Source: CAADGY01 sp900696665 (GTDB lineage: Bacteria; Acidobacteriota; Terriglobia; Bryobacterales; Bryobacteraceae). Taken from it: a stretch of 18,073 nt of DNA. The position numbers and the translations under genes were made by a program. Of this stretch, positions 6,868 to 14,814 are shown piece by piece (position 1 is the first letter of the stretch; each line of letters begins with the position of its first letter). The notes below the pieces were generated by a model. The model was given only the letters and a program-made list of their open reading frames with translations, did not search any database and was not told the origin of the DNA. The stretch is from assembly GCA_035063885.1 (NCBI GenBank), contig JAPSFM010000106.1, positions 1-18,073 on the forward strand, in the 5' to 3' direction.

Positions 6868-8719
6868 TCAAACTCCGCAGGATTGTGCTGCTCACGGCAT
6901 GTATGTCCCGCAGCGCCTTCTGATACGGCTCGGCCTGCGGCTTGTGCGCCATTAGAACTTCACACTCGTCTTTCACTCTCTCCCAGTGCGGCCTATGTTC
7001 CAGCATGATGATTGAGTTGGAACAGGCGCCCGGATTGCAGCGCCGGAGCACAGGCCGGTCCCCGCTCGTGCACAGTGCAGATCCGTCATGGAACCAGCAG
7101 TAGTTGGATGCCGCGCAGGGGTAAACACGCTGGCCGGCCTCCACCAACTCCACGATCATCCTCCGGCGCAGGTGCGCGCCAGCTTCGCCTCGAAAGTCTT
7201 TCCTCAGCCGGCCTTCGGAGATCGCCTGGTCCACTTTCTTTTTCAGCCGAGCGCCACCGGGGCCCGCCAGTTGGTCCGCGCGCAACGCCTTGTCGAAGCT
7301 TTCGAAAGAGACCCTCTCCGTCTCCTCTTCCAACAACATCCAGAGCTCCAGGTCATCGCCGACGTAATGGTCCGTCATCGAGAGGGAGATGTGCTTGAAG
7401 TGCTCCTTCAGGGCGAGCAAGTTGGTGGTGTCGTGCCGGACGACGTACCTGGCGAAGGTGCGCCGGAACATGTGAGGGTGAAGGTGAAAGGCTCGCTCGG
7501 TGGAGTTCTTCAAACCGAGCATCGCCACGAAGTCCGATAACCTCCGCAATATCGTGGGCTCTGACAGCGGTTCCCGCGTCGAATGCCTCCCATGGACAGC
7601 CGGTATCGGCATCCATAGAAAGGAAACCTCCGCTCGCCGCCGCGTTTCTTTGCCCAGCCGCTCGAGAACGTGAACGGCTCTGCCGCACAGCGGTCCGCCC
7701 AACCACTTGGCCTCGCGCCCGTCGGGAACGCCTTGCATCTTGAAAACGCGGCTGTGCACCCAAGTCAGGTCTGGTTGCCCCGGTTCCGCGACCACCTCAC
7801 AACAGCCCTCGCGCAACGACAGCAATTCACTGAGACGCATGCCCGTGGCGAAGGCAATGAGCACGAAGCAAGCGGTTTGGAGATGGCACAACTCCGTGCT
7901 GAGTCGCCGGAGCGAGCGCACGCCCATACCCAGCCGGCTACCGGCGAGCGGATACGGCGCGAGGGCGTGACGGCGCAAGTGCCGCGTGCCCAGATATGGA
8001 AACTGGTTTGGAGCCGCGTTGCCCCGAATGTTCTCCAGCTCGTCAGCGCAGTCGAGAAGATACTCGGAGAACTGATCCACATATTGGAGAGAGGCCCGCA
8101 CCAGCGTGCCAAGGATATGTTCGGGAATGATCTCAGTCTTGCTTCCGGTGGGAGTAGCGTTCTTGCCCACGATGGCCACAATCGAATCGCCGTTCAAGGG
8201 GTCAATGACTAGGCCATCCTGCATGACCCCTCGGTATCGAAAAAGCATCTGCAGAATCTGGATACGAGTGCACCTCCACCTCCAGGTCCTGGCATCGGAA
8301 GAGGACAACTTTAGAAGGTAATCGGCGCAGTGATGCGGCAGAACATCCTTGAAGCGCAGTACCGGATTGGAATAGCCCACAAGGTGTGCGATGAATCCTT
8401 TTAGCGATCGGAATAGATTCCGCAAGCTGGCTGGGGAATAGCTGGGTGTGTCGATCGGGCGCCAACGCAGCGCGTAGACGAACTGCTTCGACGCTGTTAA
8501 CAGAGATCGAAAGCGAGCGTCAGTGAACAAGCCGCCGGGTAGCGCAAACGACCAGCAGATCCGCTTGTCGGACCGGCCGATGGCCGGATTTCTGTTCTCG
8601 TCCGAAAAATCCCACACGTCATCGCAATACCGGGAGTTCGAAGAGACCTGTGGGTTATCATCCGGCTCGTCGCGCCGGGCTTCCGGCGTGACCTGCGATC
8701 GTCGAGCCCAGTGGCTCAT
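6851..8719 (-). CDS. Tyrosine recombinase with Cys-rich tail, Tn554 TnpB-like
   Basis: A 622-aa site-specific recombinase. The catalytic domain begins near residue 270. Box I Arg is R295 (FATGMRLSELLSL), box II is HMFRRTF with H416 and R419, the later His is H443, and the nucleophile is Y452 (SMTDHYVG). The catalytic Lys is probably K327 or K338. The complete set implies activity. The N-terminal 200 residues should hold the arm and core-binding helices. After the catalytic domain come about 170 residues with cysteines at 535, 541, 550, 561 and 566, spaced like a small zinc-binding fold, ending in helices. The length matches Tn554 TnpB (about 630 aa). The start codon overlaps the previous stop (ATGA) and the 3' end overlaps the next gene, so it is the third recombinase of a coupled series. 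Confidence 0.88.
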   Translation of the reverse strand: MSHWARRSQVTPEARRDEPDDNPQVSSNSRYCDDVWDFSDENRNPAIGRSDKRICWSFALPGGLFTDARFRSLLTASKQFVYALRWRPIDTPSYSPASLRNLFRSLKGFIAHLVGYSNPVLRFKDVLPHHCADYLLKLSSSDARTWRWRCTRIQILQMLFRYRGVMQDGLVIDPLNGDSIVAIVGKNATPTGSKTEIIPEHILGTLVRASLQYVDQFSEYLLDCADELENIRGNAAPNQFPYLGTRHLRRHALAPYPLAGSRLGMGVRSLRRLSTELCHLQTACFVLIAFATGMRLSELLSLREGCCEVVAEPGQPDLTWVHSRVFKMQGVPDGREAKWLGGPLCGRAVHVLERLGKETRRRAEVSFLWMPIPAVHGRHSTREPLSEPTILRRLSDFVAMLGLKNSTERAFHLHPHMFRRTFARYVVRHDTTNLLALKEHFKHISLSMTDHYVGDDLELWMLLEEETERVSFESFDKALRADQLAGPGGARLKKKVDQAISEGRLRKDFRGEAGAHLRRRMIVELVEAGQRVYPCAASNYCWFHDGSALCTSGDRPVLRRCNPGACSNSIIMLEHRPHWERVKDECEVLMAHKPQAEPYQKALRDIHAVSSTILRSLNEGLG

Positions 8720-10359
8720 CCAAGAACCCCTTGCGCGATGATCAGGAGGCCCTCGCCAAGCTCCTTTGCTCGCGCAGCGGCGGCGTCAATCTGTTCGGGC
8801 TGGAACGCAGCGATGATCTCCTCGTTGATGATCCGCACACTGTCGCCGTACACGGCATTCCAATCGTTCGGATTCATCTCGGATCGCAAGCGCAGGAAGC
8901 GGTCACGAGTGGCAATCACCAGCGGCAAGTCATCGAGAAACCACAGGGCATTTGGGCAACTGAAGCAGGCGTGGAATGAAGTGCAGGGGCGTCCCTTCAC
9001 CTCGTTGGCCTGTGGTGAGTCGTAAGGATCACGGCAAGAGCCGCAGCCTGTATCGTATTGCCCTTGTACGATTCTCTCAGCCTGCGCGCGCGGCAGATCT
9101 AGGCGTTTGATCCCGGCTGCTCGCTCCTCTGGAATGACGGTTACGCGCTCGACCATTCGCGCTTGCGCCTGCTGGATTACGCGCGCGTTGAACTGCTCCG
9201 TGGCATGGTTGAGTACATATCGGATGGTCGTGGAGAAGTGGGCGTGCTGCAAGAACTGGCGTACCTTGCCCAGGTTCCCGGCAGTGCGCAGGTACAGGAG
9301 AGTGGCAGCAGACGGCCGAATCTGGGACAGGGTGAATCGTGGCAGGTTGTGCCGCTCCCAAAACTCCTTCAGTCGCCTGGATGATAGGCGGGGTGCTGTA
9401 CACGCCGAGATCAGCCTGTTTCTGAGCAGAGTGTTCTCACTTCGATACAGAAAGAGCTTGGTGTTCGCTGGCGGATCGGCCTGTGCCGCGAGAGGCTCGG
9501 TGTATTCGCGGATGAATCGGATCAGCTCCACAACTCCGGACTGTTGACGCCGGTCGGCTCGATGAAGTTGCCTTTGCTGCTTGCCCGCGCGCGGCTTGTC
9601 CCAGACCAGGTAGAAGCAATCTTCATCGATCTCGTGTGGAACAAGACATTCCCGCCCGAGGCTGTACAATGCGTCGGGGTTGATGCCGGTGCGGGCGCCA
9701 ATCAGGATCATGAATGGGATGATCTGCTGAGCGCTGGTTGGCGCTTCGCCCGGCACATATGATTGCCGTATCTCGTCGAGATCTTTTGCGGCAGCGGCCA
9801 GGATCTTCTGGAAGATCTCCGGTGGCAACGCCTTGGATGGCGGCCGTTCGTTCTCGGCATTGGGAAACAGGTGGGCTGGAGTGAAAAAGGCCAGGTCGAA
9901 CTCCTTCGGATAGAGCCGTTTCGCATGGCGCAAGAACCAACAGCAGATGCTGAGGGTGTGCGCCGCGGTCTTCCTTTTGAACCGTCGTTCAACGATGAGC
10001 CAGACCGCCATTTCCTTGAGTACGTCCGCGCATAGCTGACTCGCCGACGCTATGTCCGGCTGACCCTTCCTACGATAGTCAAGGAACCGTATGAACAGGC
10101 GGAGGCAATGCGCGCAGGTGATCACGCTGAGCTTGCGAAGGTGATCTTGGTGAACGAGCCAAAACGTGTTCGCTAGCACGCGGGCCAACATGGGCCGTGA
10201 CGACAGGAATGTCAACCTTACAGTGAACGGCTTCTCTCCTGAGCGCTCGAACGTCTGTTCGAGCGGCGCGGTGCCGGTGCGGAGTTGATCATGGTCGTGC
10301 TTTCGAATCGAGTCCGGTTCGATCGACTCCCAACGCTGCCCCGCGCCGTCTCGCCGCAT
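8716..10359 (-). CDS. Tyrosine recombinase with Cys-rich tail and altered box II
   Basis: A 547-aa tyrosine recombinase, second of the trio. Box I Arg is R223 (LIGARTGINPDAL). Box II reads LSQIRPSAA, so R348 is present but the usual His three residues before it is Ser345. The later His is H372 and the nucleophile Y381 (LQHAHFSTTIRYV). Loss of the first box II His is tolerated in some family members, but it could lower activity or point to a structural role. The C-terminal tail has C439, C442, C459, C465 and C468 (CGSC ... CTSFHACFSC), a likely zinc-binding knuckle. The ATG is 3 nt after the previous stop. A strong SD (GGAGGAG) lies inside the last codons of the upstream recombinase gene. Classical Tn554 has only two recombinases, so this is the extra one. 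Confidence 0.86.
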   Translation of the reverse strand: MRRDGAGQRWESIEPDSIRKHDHDQLRTGTAPLEQTFERSGEKPFTVRLTFLSSRPMLARVLANTFWLVHQDHLRKLSVITCAHCLRLFIRFLDYRRKGQPDIASASQLCADVLKEMAVWLIVERRFKRKTAAHTLSICCWFLRHAKRLYPKEFDLAFFTPAHLFPNAENERPPSKALPPEIFQKILAAAAKDLDEIRQSYVPGEAPTSAQQIIPFMILIGARTGINPDALYSLGRECLVPHEIDEDCFYLVWDKPRAGKQQRQLHRADRRQQSGVVELIRFIREYTEPLAAQADPPANTKLFLYRSENTLLRNRLISACTAPRLSSRRLKEFWERHNLPRFTLSQIRPSAATLLYLRTAGNLGKVRQFLQHAHFSTTIRYVLNHATEQFNARVIQQAQARMVERVTVIPEERAAGIKRLDLPRAQAERIVQGQYDTGCGSCRDPYDSPQANEVKGRPCTSFHACFSCPNALWFLDDLPLVIATRDRFLRLRSEMNPNDWNAVYGDSVRIINEEIIAAFQPEQIDAAAARAKELGEGLLIIAQGVLG

Positions 10360-10362
10360 GGC

Positions 10363-11451
10363 TTACTCCTCCAACAGCCGGTCCACGAAGCTGTTGTGCG
10401 CTGCTAGCAGGTCGCTCCGCATGCGATCGGTTATGTGTAGGTAACGTTCGGTAGTTGTAAGGCTCGCATGCCCCAGTTCCAGTTGCAGCGTCTTCAGGGG
10501 ATTTGGCGCGCCGATGTCCTGAAGGTAGGCGAGTCGCTCGACCGCATAAACGTGGCGGAGCATATGGGGCCAGATGTGCAAACCCGTTCGTCGGCAGTTG
10601 GTCGAGAACATCCGGTTGATGGCTGGCGGCTTGAGTGGTTGACCGTTGCGTCCTACGAACACCGTGTCGGCGTTGGCGGCACCGCGCGTGCAGTACCGTC
10701 GTTCCATATGAACGTATCTGTCAATCGAGCGGAGCAGGCGCATGGGAAACAGGACCGCCCGCCACTTCTGTCCCTTGCCGAGGATCTTGATGGCCACCGA
10801 GTCTTTTTCGATTTCGCCCGGAGCTTCGGGGAGTGCATTCAACGGCAATGAGCACACCTCCGAGGAACGCATGCCGGTCAGCCAGAGAGACTCGGCGATG
10901 AGCCGGTCGCGCCAGTCTCTGAAGCTCTTGATAAATCGTCGCACCTCCTGCCGTGGTGGGACCTGCACATCCTCGCGCGGCTCCGTTAACCTCAAGCTGA
11001 TTCTCGTCGTCGGGGCGGCGACCGGGTTGGCGTTTGTACCAAGATCGCCAACGTCGCGATGCGGAACACGAGCTGTCTCGACCGCGAAGGGAAGCGTGTC
11101 GATCCAGCCTTGCCTCTGCGCGAACCGGTAAAACTGAGCAATCACGGTCAGCTTGTGATTGATCGTGCCCCGCTTGAGCGGCCGCTCTCTGTGCGAGCAC
11201 GCTTCTGATGCGAGGAGATTCCGGAACGTCGCAATGTTGAACTCTGTGGCGTGCCGCCAGGCAACACCGATCCTGTTACAGAAGCTCAGCCAGTCTGCCA
11301 ACTGATAGGCGTAGCTCCGCCACGTTCGTGGCGAGGCGGTCTTGCCGCTGACAACGCATAGCCGTGCCAGAAACGCGTTCGGTTCCAGATCCCATCTCAT
11401 CTCGGGGCCGAGGAGAAAAGGCCGCCCCTCGGGATCGAAGAACACATGCAT
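10363..11451 (-). CDS. Tyrosine recombinase, Tn554 TnpA-like, first gene of the operon
   Basis: A 362-aa recombinase of standard length. The N-terminal SAM-like core-binding domain spans about residues 25-130 (SPRTWRSYAYQLADWLSFC). The catalytic set is complete: R195 (LTGMRSSEVCSL), Lys at K226 or K229 (GKGQKW), H296 and R299 in PHMLRH, H328 (LELGHASL) and nucleophile Y337 (TTERYLHI). Length and order match TnpA of Tn554 (361 aa). The ATG at 11451 has GAAGG five nt upstream and begins the six-gene minus-strand operon. About 130 bp separate it from the next upstream ORF, so the main promoter should lie in that leader, although I could not pick out clear -35 and -10 boxes. Confidence 0.92.
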   Translation of the reverse strand: MHVFFDPEGRPFLLGPEMRWDLEPNAFLARLCVVSGKTASPRTWRSYAYQLADWLSFCNRIGVAWRHATEFNIATFRNLLASEACSHRERPLKRGTINHKLTVIAQFYRFAQRQGWIDTLPFAVETARVPHRDVGDLGTNANPVAAPTTRISLRLTEPREDVQVPPRQEVRRFIKSFRDWRDRLIAESLWLTGMRSSEVCSLPLNALPEAPGEIEKDSVAIKILGKGQKWRAVLFPMRLLRSIDRYVHMERRYCTRGAANADTVFVGRNGQPLKPPAINRMFSTNCRRTGLHIWPHMLRHVYAVERLAYLQDIGAPNPLKTLQLELGHASLTTTERYLHITDRMRSDLLAAHNSFVDRLLEE

Positions 11452-11583
11452 ACAGCCTTCGGACGGATCTCACGAGAAACGGTTAGCAGCCGCCGCGGAG
11501 ATCGACTCGACGATACAACGTGGAGGTTCAGGATAAACAGCCGTCACGGTCAGGCGGCAGCTAAAACACGCGACTTGTTCAAA
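11452..11583 (-). promoter_or_regulatory. Leader of the recombinase operon
   Basis: A 132-bp non-coding leader upstream of the first recombinase gene. The SD GAAGG is near 11457-11461. No well-formed sigma-70 pair or operator palindrome stands out, so promoter content is inferred from position only. Confidence 0.3.
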
Positions 11584-11769
11584 TCAGGCATACGAAAAGA
11601 GGCGCTGAGATAAAAGCAAGAACCGTTCGTCAATCAGGTGTTGGCTTACCACGCGCTCGCTTTGCTCGCACGCCCCTTTCGGCATGGCCGGATCGACCAT
11701 CACGGCGCGTTCGTGAGTGTCCGTGAAAACCGCGTCATACCGATCACGATAAACCCGGCCCTTTGGCAA
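11584..11769 (-). CDS. Small hypothetical protein (61 aa)
   Basis: A possible small protein beginning at TTG 11769, with the C-terminus DERFLLLSQRLFSYA. Its composition looks protein-like from GRVYRDRYDAVFTDTHERAV onward. Longer in-frame extensions upstream (to 11901) are Arg/Pro-rich and overlap a neighbouring small ORF, so I left them out. No family is recognised. It is co-directional with the recombinase operon and lies between it and a gene fragment, so it could be debris. Confidence 0.3.
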   Translation of the reverse strand: MPKGRVYRDRYDAVFTDTHERAVMVDPAMPKGACEQSERVVSQHLIDERFLLLSQRLFSYA

Positions 11770-11813
11770 AGAATGCGCCGGCGTGGGCGGCGGTTGGTGT
11801 CGGCGGCGGCCGG

Positions 11814-11960
11814 CTAGTCGTCGGCCTCGTCCAGGTCTCCGCACAGCAGGTCGCCGGGTTCTTGTGCTTCTCGCGGGTATTCCTCCTCGAGAACGAGCCA
11901 CAAGCCTCCCGGCTGTTCATCGATGATCTGCTGCTTCCTCTCTTCCGTCAGGGGGATCAT
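11814..11960 (-). CDS. Small acidic hypothetical protein (48 aa)
   Basis: A 48-aa ORF whose ATG overlaps the stop of the upstream fragment (ATGA). It begins MIPLTEERKQQIIDEQ and ends in an acidic tail (CGDLDEADD). The overlap suggests it was once translationally coupled to the J-like protein whose C-terminal fragment precedes it. No motif or family is recognised. Confidence 0.4.
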   Translation of the reverse strand: MIPLTEERKQQIIDEQPGGLWLVLEEEYPREAQEPGDLLCGDLDEADD

Positions 11961-12217
11961 TCAAACACCTCCACGTAATCTGCTTTCTCGCCAGCGAGCT
12001 TCAGCACGTCATTGAGCCAACGCTTCTTTTTGCGCCCCCGGACAACCCGGCCGACGAACCCGAGGTCAGTGGCGACGTTGTCCCGGTTGCGGCGCACGTC
12101 CTCGCGGGTCACCTGAGAGTAGCGGCGCATGAACGCGCGGACATCCTCCGGTTTCCTGAAAACGTACGTTGCATGTCCAAGCGCGGGGATCTCCGCGACC
12201 AGCACGTTCGCCCAGGC
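11957..12217 (-). pseudogene. C-terminal fragment of a J-like protein paralogue
   Basis: The frame is open from just after a TAA at 12217-12219. A GTG at 12205 would give 82 aa. The translation aligns with the last part of the 531-aa protein encoded at 13219-14814. IPALGHATYVFRKPEDVRAF matches TPQLGNATYIFARPPSIETF. NRDNVATDLGFVGRVVRG matches NRANVAEKLGYLGRIVHG. By eye about 45% of positions are identical over 65 residues. The rest of the paralogue is missing, so this is a truncated copy. The break lies about 30-45 bp from a 14-bp tandem repeat. The small ORF at 11814-11960 overlaps its stop, suggesting that the intact gene had a downstream partner. Confidence 0.7.
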
Positions 12218-12500
12218 TTATATCGGGAATCCGGGTTTTTCAAGGCAGTTTTCGGCCGGCAGTTTTCGGCCGGTGCTGCAGACTGACGACACCGTGCAGC
12301 AGACAAGATGGCGGGAAGCATCCAGTCGTGCGCCTATCCAGTTGCCGCCCCGCCGCACAGTTCCTTTTCTTACCTGCTGGGCCACCCTCGCCAGCTCACC
12401 GCGGATAGCTCAAGGGAAAGATGGCTTGGATGGCCGATCACGGTCCTGGGTAGCGCCCCAGGAACACCGGGCAGGGTGCCATACTGTAGGGGAGACGGCT
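12206..12500. other. Non-coding junction region upstream of the TA pair
   Basis: No supported gene. It contains the break of the J-like fragment (12217), the 14-bp tandem repeat, and presumably the promoter of the DUF433/DUF5615 pair. The plus-strand frame of DUF433 is open back to 12129, but that part has no resemblance to the family. Confidence 0.5.
12246..12273. repeat. Perfect 14-bp tandem repeat CAGTTTTCGGCCGG (two copies)
   Basis: Two identical 14-bp units abut (12246-12259 and 12260-12273). Each has the palindromic core CGGCCG. The repeat lies between a truncated gene and the TA pair. Candidate roles are a recombinase binding site, an element end, or an operator for the TA pair. Confidence 0.7.
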
Positions 12501-12722
12501 ATGTCGACGGTCAGCACAAGGATCACGATCGAGCCCGGCAAGCGCGGGGGGAAGCCGTGCATCCGGGGGCTTCGAATCACCGTTTGGGACGTCCTCGGGT
12601 GGCTTGGCGCCGGCATGACCGAAGAGCAGATCCTCGACGAGCACCCTGACCTCGAGAAGGCAGACTTCCCTGCCGTGTATCAGTACGCCGCTGAGGTTGG
12701 TCGCAAAGCGAATCTCGGGTGA
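12501..12722 (+). CDS. DUF433 antitoxin
   Basis: A 73-aa DUF433 protein, the antitoxin half of a type II pair with a DUF5615 toxin. The family signature GGKPCIRGLRITVWDVLGWL (about residues 16-35) and TEEQILDEHPDLEKADFPAV (about 40-59) are clear. DUF433 domains are wHTH-like and are expected to bind and neutralise the toxin and to autoregulate. The start ATG is supported by GGGGAG 7 nt upstream and by the family N-terminus; the open frame extends further upstream without homology. The stop overlaps the toxin start by 4 nt (GTGA), so the two are translationally coupled. Confidence 0.92.
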   Translation: MSTVSTRITIEPGKRGGKPCIRGLRITVWDVLGWLGAGMTEEQILDEHPDLEKADFPAVYQYAAEVGRKANLG

Positions 12723-13075
12723 AACTGCTGCTCGACGAGAATCTCTCACCCAAGCTCGTCCCACGATTGCGTGAGCTCTACGGCGATATCGTCCACGTCC
12801 GTGAAGTCGGCCTGCGGCAGGCAGATGACCGCAGCATTTGGGACTGGGCGAAAGTGCGTGGATATGCCGTCATCACCAGCGACGCTGATTTTGTCGCTAT
12901 GAGCCACCGGCTGGGGTTTCCACCCAAGGTGATTCACATCGAGCAGTGTGATTTCCCGTTTCGCATCATTGAGGATCTGCTTCGCCGGAGTGCGATCCGA
13001 ATAACGGATTTCGAGAAGGACGACACCGAGGGCGTTCTAAGCCTTGGCGTGCCCCCAGCTGGTGGACCGCGCTGA
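12719..13075 (+). CDS. DUF5615 PIN-like toxin
   Basis: A 118-aa PIN-like (Mut7-C-type) protein. The N-terminal MKLLLDENLSPKLVPRL carries D6 and E7. The second acidic cluster VITSDADFV has D55 and D57. These are the residues expected to hold the metal ion of a PIN-fold ribonuclease. It starts at a GTG inside the end of the DUF433 gene. The pair is a common type II toxin-antitoxin module that presumably cleaves RNA when free. The C-terminal GVLSLGVPPAGGPR looks slightly longer than usual. The module lies alone on the plus strand between two minus-strand recombinase arrays, where it would favour retention of the region. Confidence 0.9.
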   Translation: MKLLLDENLSPKLVPRLRELYGDIVHVREVGLRQADDRSIWDWAKVRGYAVITSDADFVAMSHRLGFPPKVIHIEQCDFPFRIIEDLLRRSAIRITDFEKDDTEGVLSLGVPPAGGPR

Positions 13076-13218
13076 CGAGCACCAGAGATACGCTGTTGCC
13101 CGCCGCTTCAATGTGCTGGCCGAGCTTGGCAAAAAGCGCCCTCCTTGGGCGAAAGTGATCCCTGCACGCGCCATTTCGGCCCCCGCGGGGTCCCTCGGAT
13201 CGGACGAGCTGCGGCAGA

Positions 13219-14814
13219 TTAGTCCGTCGATTCGCCGCAGCGGCGATCCAACTCCTTGGCCCATGCGCGGGGATTAGACCCATGCACGATCCGCCCCAAA
13301 TAGCCCAGCTTCTCCGCCACATTGGCGCGATTCTGGCGGATGCCTTCCTTGGTGGTGCCGGTATAGGCAGCAAGGAAGGTTTCGATGCTCGGAGGCCTCG
13401 CGAAAATATACGTTGCGTTCCCCAGTTGTGGCGTCTCGACAGCAATGGCCATCGGGAGTTCCAAGATATACTCTCCGCGGAACAGGTACAGCCGCCGCGC
13501 CCTCCGGCAGAGGTGCCGGTAAAAGAAGGTATCGTAGTCGGGTCGCCAGTTGATTTGAGCCACGTCGAAGTCGCCGGGGATATGGAGGTCCCAACAGAGG
13601 CGTCGCAGTTCCTCCCGTTCGACAGGTTCCCGTTCGATGCGAGCGCGAATCTGTTCCAGGGCATCCGAGAACTGGCCGAAGCGGTGATACGTCTTGCGCG
13701 CCGTCTCCACCTGCTCAGCGAGATCGGCCGGCAGTTTCACTTCAATGCGGCTTGGAAGGGCGGTCTCCCAGTTCAGCACATGCCATTGGCCACTGCGACA
13801 TTGGTACTTGGCATTCGCCACGAAGGTGGCCTGGATCTCCATCTTGGCGCCAAGCAGGTGTCTCCACTGGTTCCATGTGGCGTCCCAAACGATCGGCATT
13901 GCTGACTGGTCGAGGCCAATCTCCAGTCTGCGACGGCCATCGCGGTAGACGGCGTGGTCGTGATAGAAATCCACCTTGCGCAGGGGTGCGCGGAAACGCC
14001 GCTCTCGAACATCGGGGCGAAAGGACAGGATGCGACTGGCAAAGAAGGTTTGACCGTCACGCGATCTCTGCCCGTTCGCGAGAATCGAGCCGACGCCGCC
14101 GTACGGGAACACCACTTGGCCCTCCGAGTCGGTCAACAACTGGTTGTAACAAGCCCGCAGGTCCGGCTGCGCCAGAATGTTAAAAGCCCGCTCCAGAACG
14201 GAAAAGTCGGATCTGGGAGCATGTTCGGCGTTGAGTTCCAATCGGCGAAGTTTAAAAGCCAGGCGCAGTTCGGTCGGTGACGCGCTCGGAGACGTTCGCA
14301 GAATCTCGTATAGCCGCGCTTGCGGATCCCAGGTTTGATGGCGGTCGGTGACGTAAAAGTAATCTCGGAGCACACCGCAGGGCAGATGCACACCCGAGAT
14401 GCCGAGCCGTCCCTGCGTCACTTCGGCGCGCACATACTGTTGGCCACGACTGTCTGGTTTGGGCTGGCTCGCGCAACTGATGCGAGCCTGATAGATGTCC
14501 TGGTTGCGTGCGGAGGGAGTGGCTCGGCGAATGTAGATTTCGCCACTGGTGTCCGCCGAATCAGTCTCCATCGCGAACTCGATTTGATCTCCGGGACGGA
14601 TTTGAGCACCCAAGGATTCGGACACCACGACAGGGTCGGCCCCACTCAGGATGCAGACGGTTCTCCCTGGTTCCGGCTGGAGCCGAAGAACTTGCGCCTG
14701 CCGGACAGTTGCCTCCGTTGTGAGCTGGCTTTTGATTCCCGTTTCCACCTTTTCCCCCGATCCGACTTGATCATCCCGACGCCAAACAGCTTGCCTCGAT
14801 GGCGGCTGCGACAT
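13219..14814 (-). CDS. Large hypothetical protein with degenerate J-like segment
   Basis: A 531-aa protein of unknown function. Residues 167-228 (ARLYEILRTSPSASPTELRL ... LERAFNILAQPDLRACYNQL) follow the helix pattern of a J domain, including the typical 'YE(I/V)L..SP.AS..E(I/L)R.A' start. The HPD triad needed to stimulate Hsp70 is absent (NAEHAP there instead). The N-terminal region is beta-rich and the middle (280-350) is Trp/Tyr-rich. The C-terminal domain (about 451-523) also occurs as a separate fragment at 11957-12217. The gene overlaps the upstream recombinase by 44 nt if it starts at ATG 14814. A GTG at 14748, preceded by GGGGGA, is a good alternative start 22 nt after the recombinase stop and would remove 22 residues. 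Its position suggests a third component of the recombinase array. Confidence 0.7.
   Translation of the reverse strand: MSQPPSRQAVWRRDDQVGSGEKVETGIKSQLTTEATVRQAQVLRLQPEPGRTVCILSGADPVVVSESLGAQIRPGDQIEFAMETDSADTSGEIYIRRATPSARNQDIYQARISCASQPKPDSRGQQYVRAEVTQGRLGISGVHLPCGVLRDYFYVTDRHQTWDPQARLYEILRTSPSASPTELRLAFKLRRLELNAEHAPRSDFSVLERAFNILAQPDLRACYNQLLTDSEGQVVFPYGGVGSILANGQRSRDGQTFFASRILSFRPDVRERRFRAPLRKVDFYHDHAVYRDGRRRLEIGLDQSAMPIVWDATWNQWRHLLGAKMEIQATFVANAKYQCRSGQWHVLNWETALPSRIEVKLPADLAEQVETARKTYHRFGQFSDALEQIRARIEREPVEREELRRLCWDLHIPGDFDVAQINWRPDYDTFFYRHLCRRARRLYLFRGEYILELPMAIAVETPQLGNATYIFARPPSIETFLAAYTGTTKEGIRQNRANVAEKLGYLGRIVHGSNPRAWAKELDRRCGESTD

Noticed and set aside
3658..11566. GGCGGCAGC followed by (A/T)AAAA at 3658-3671 and 11553-11566, flanking the six-gene operon, as possible direct repeats or att sites
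   Set aside because: Only nine bases match without a break, which is expected by chance in a GC-rich window of this size. The left copy also overlaps the hairpin.
11584..11901. 105-codon version of the small minus-strand ORF
   Set aside because: The extra N-terminal part is Arg/Pro-rich low-complexity sequence and overlaps the coupled 48-aa ORF. The shorter 61-aa reading is kept at low confidence.
12966..13664. Minus-strand ORF across the end of the toxin gene and the J-like gene
   Set aside because: It is in a different frame from the J-like protein and overlaps two better-supported genes.
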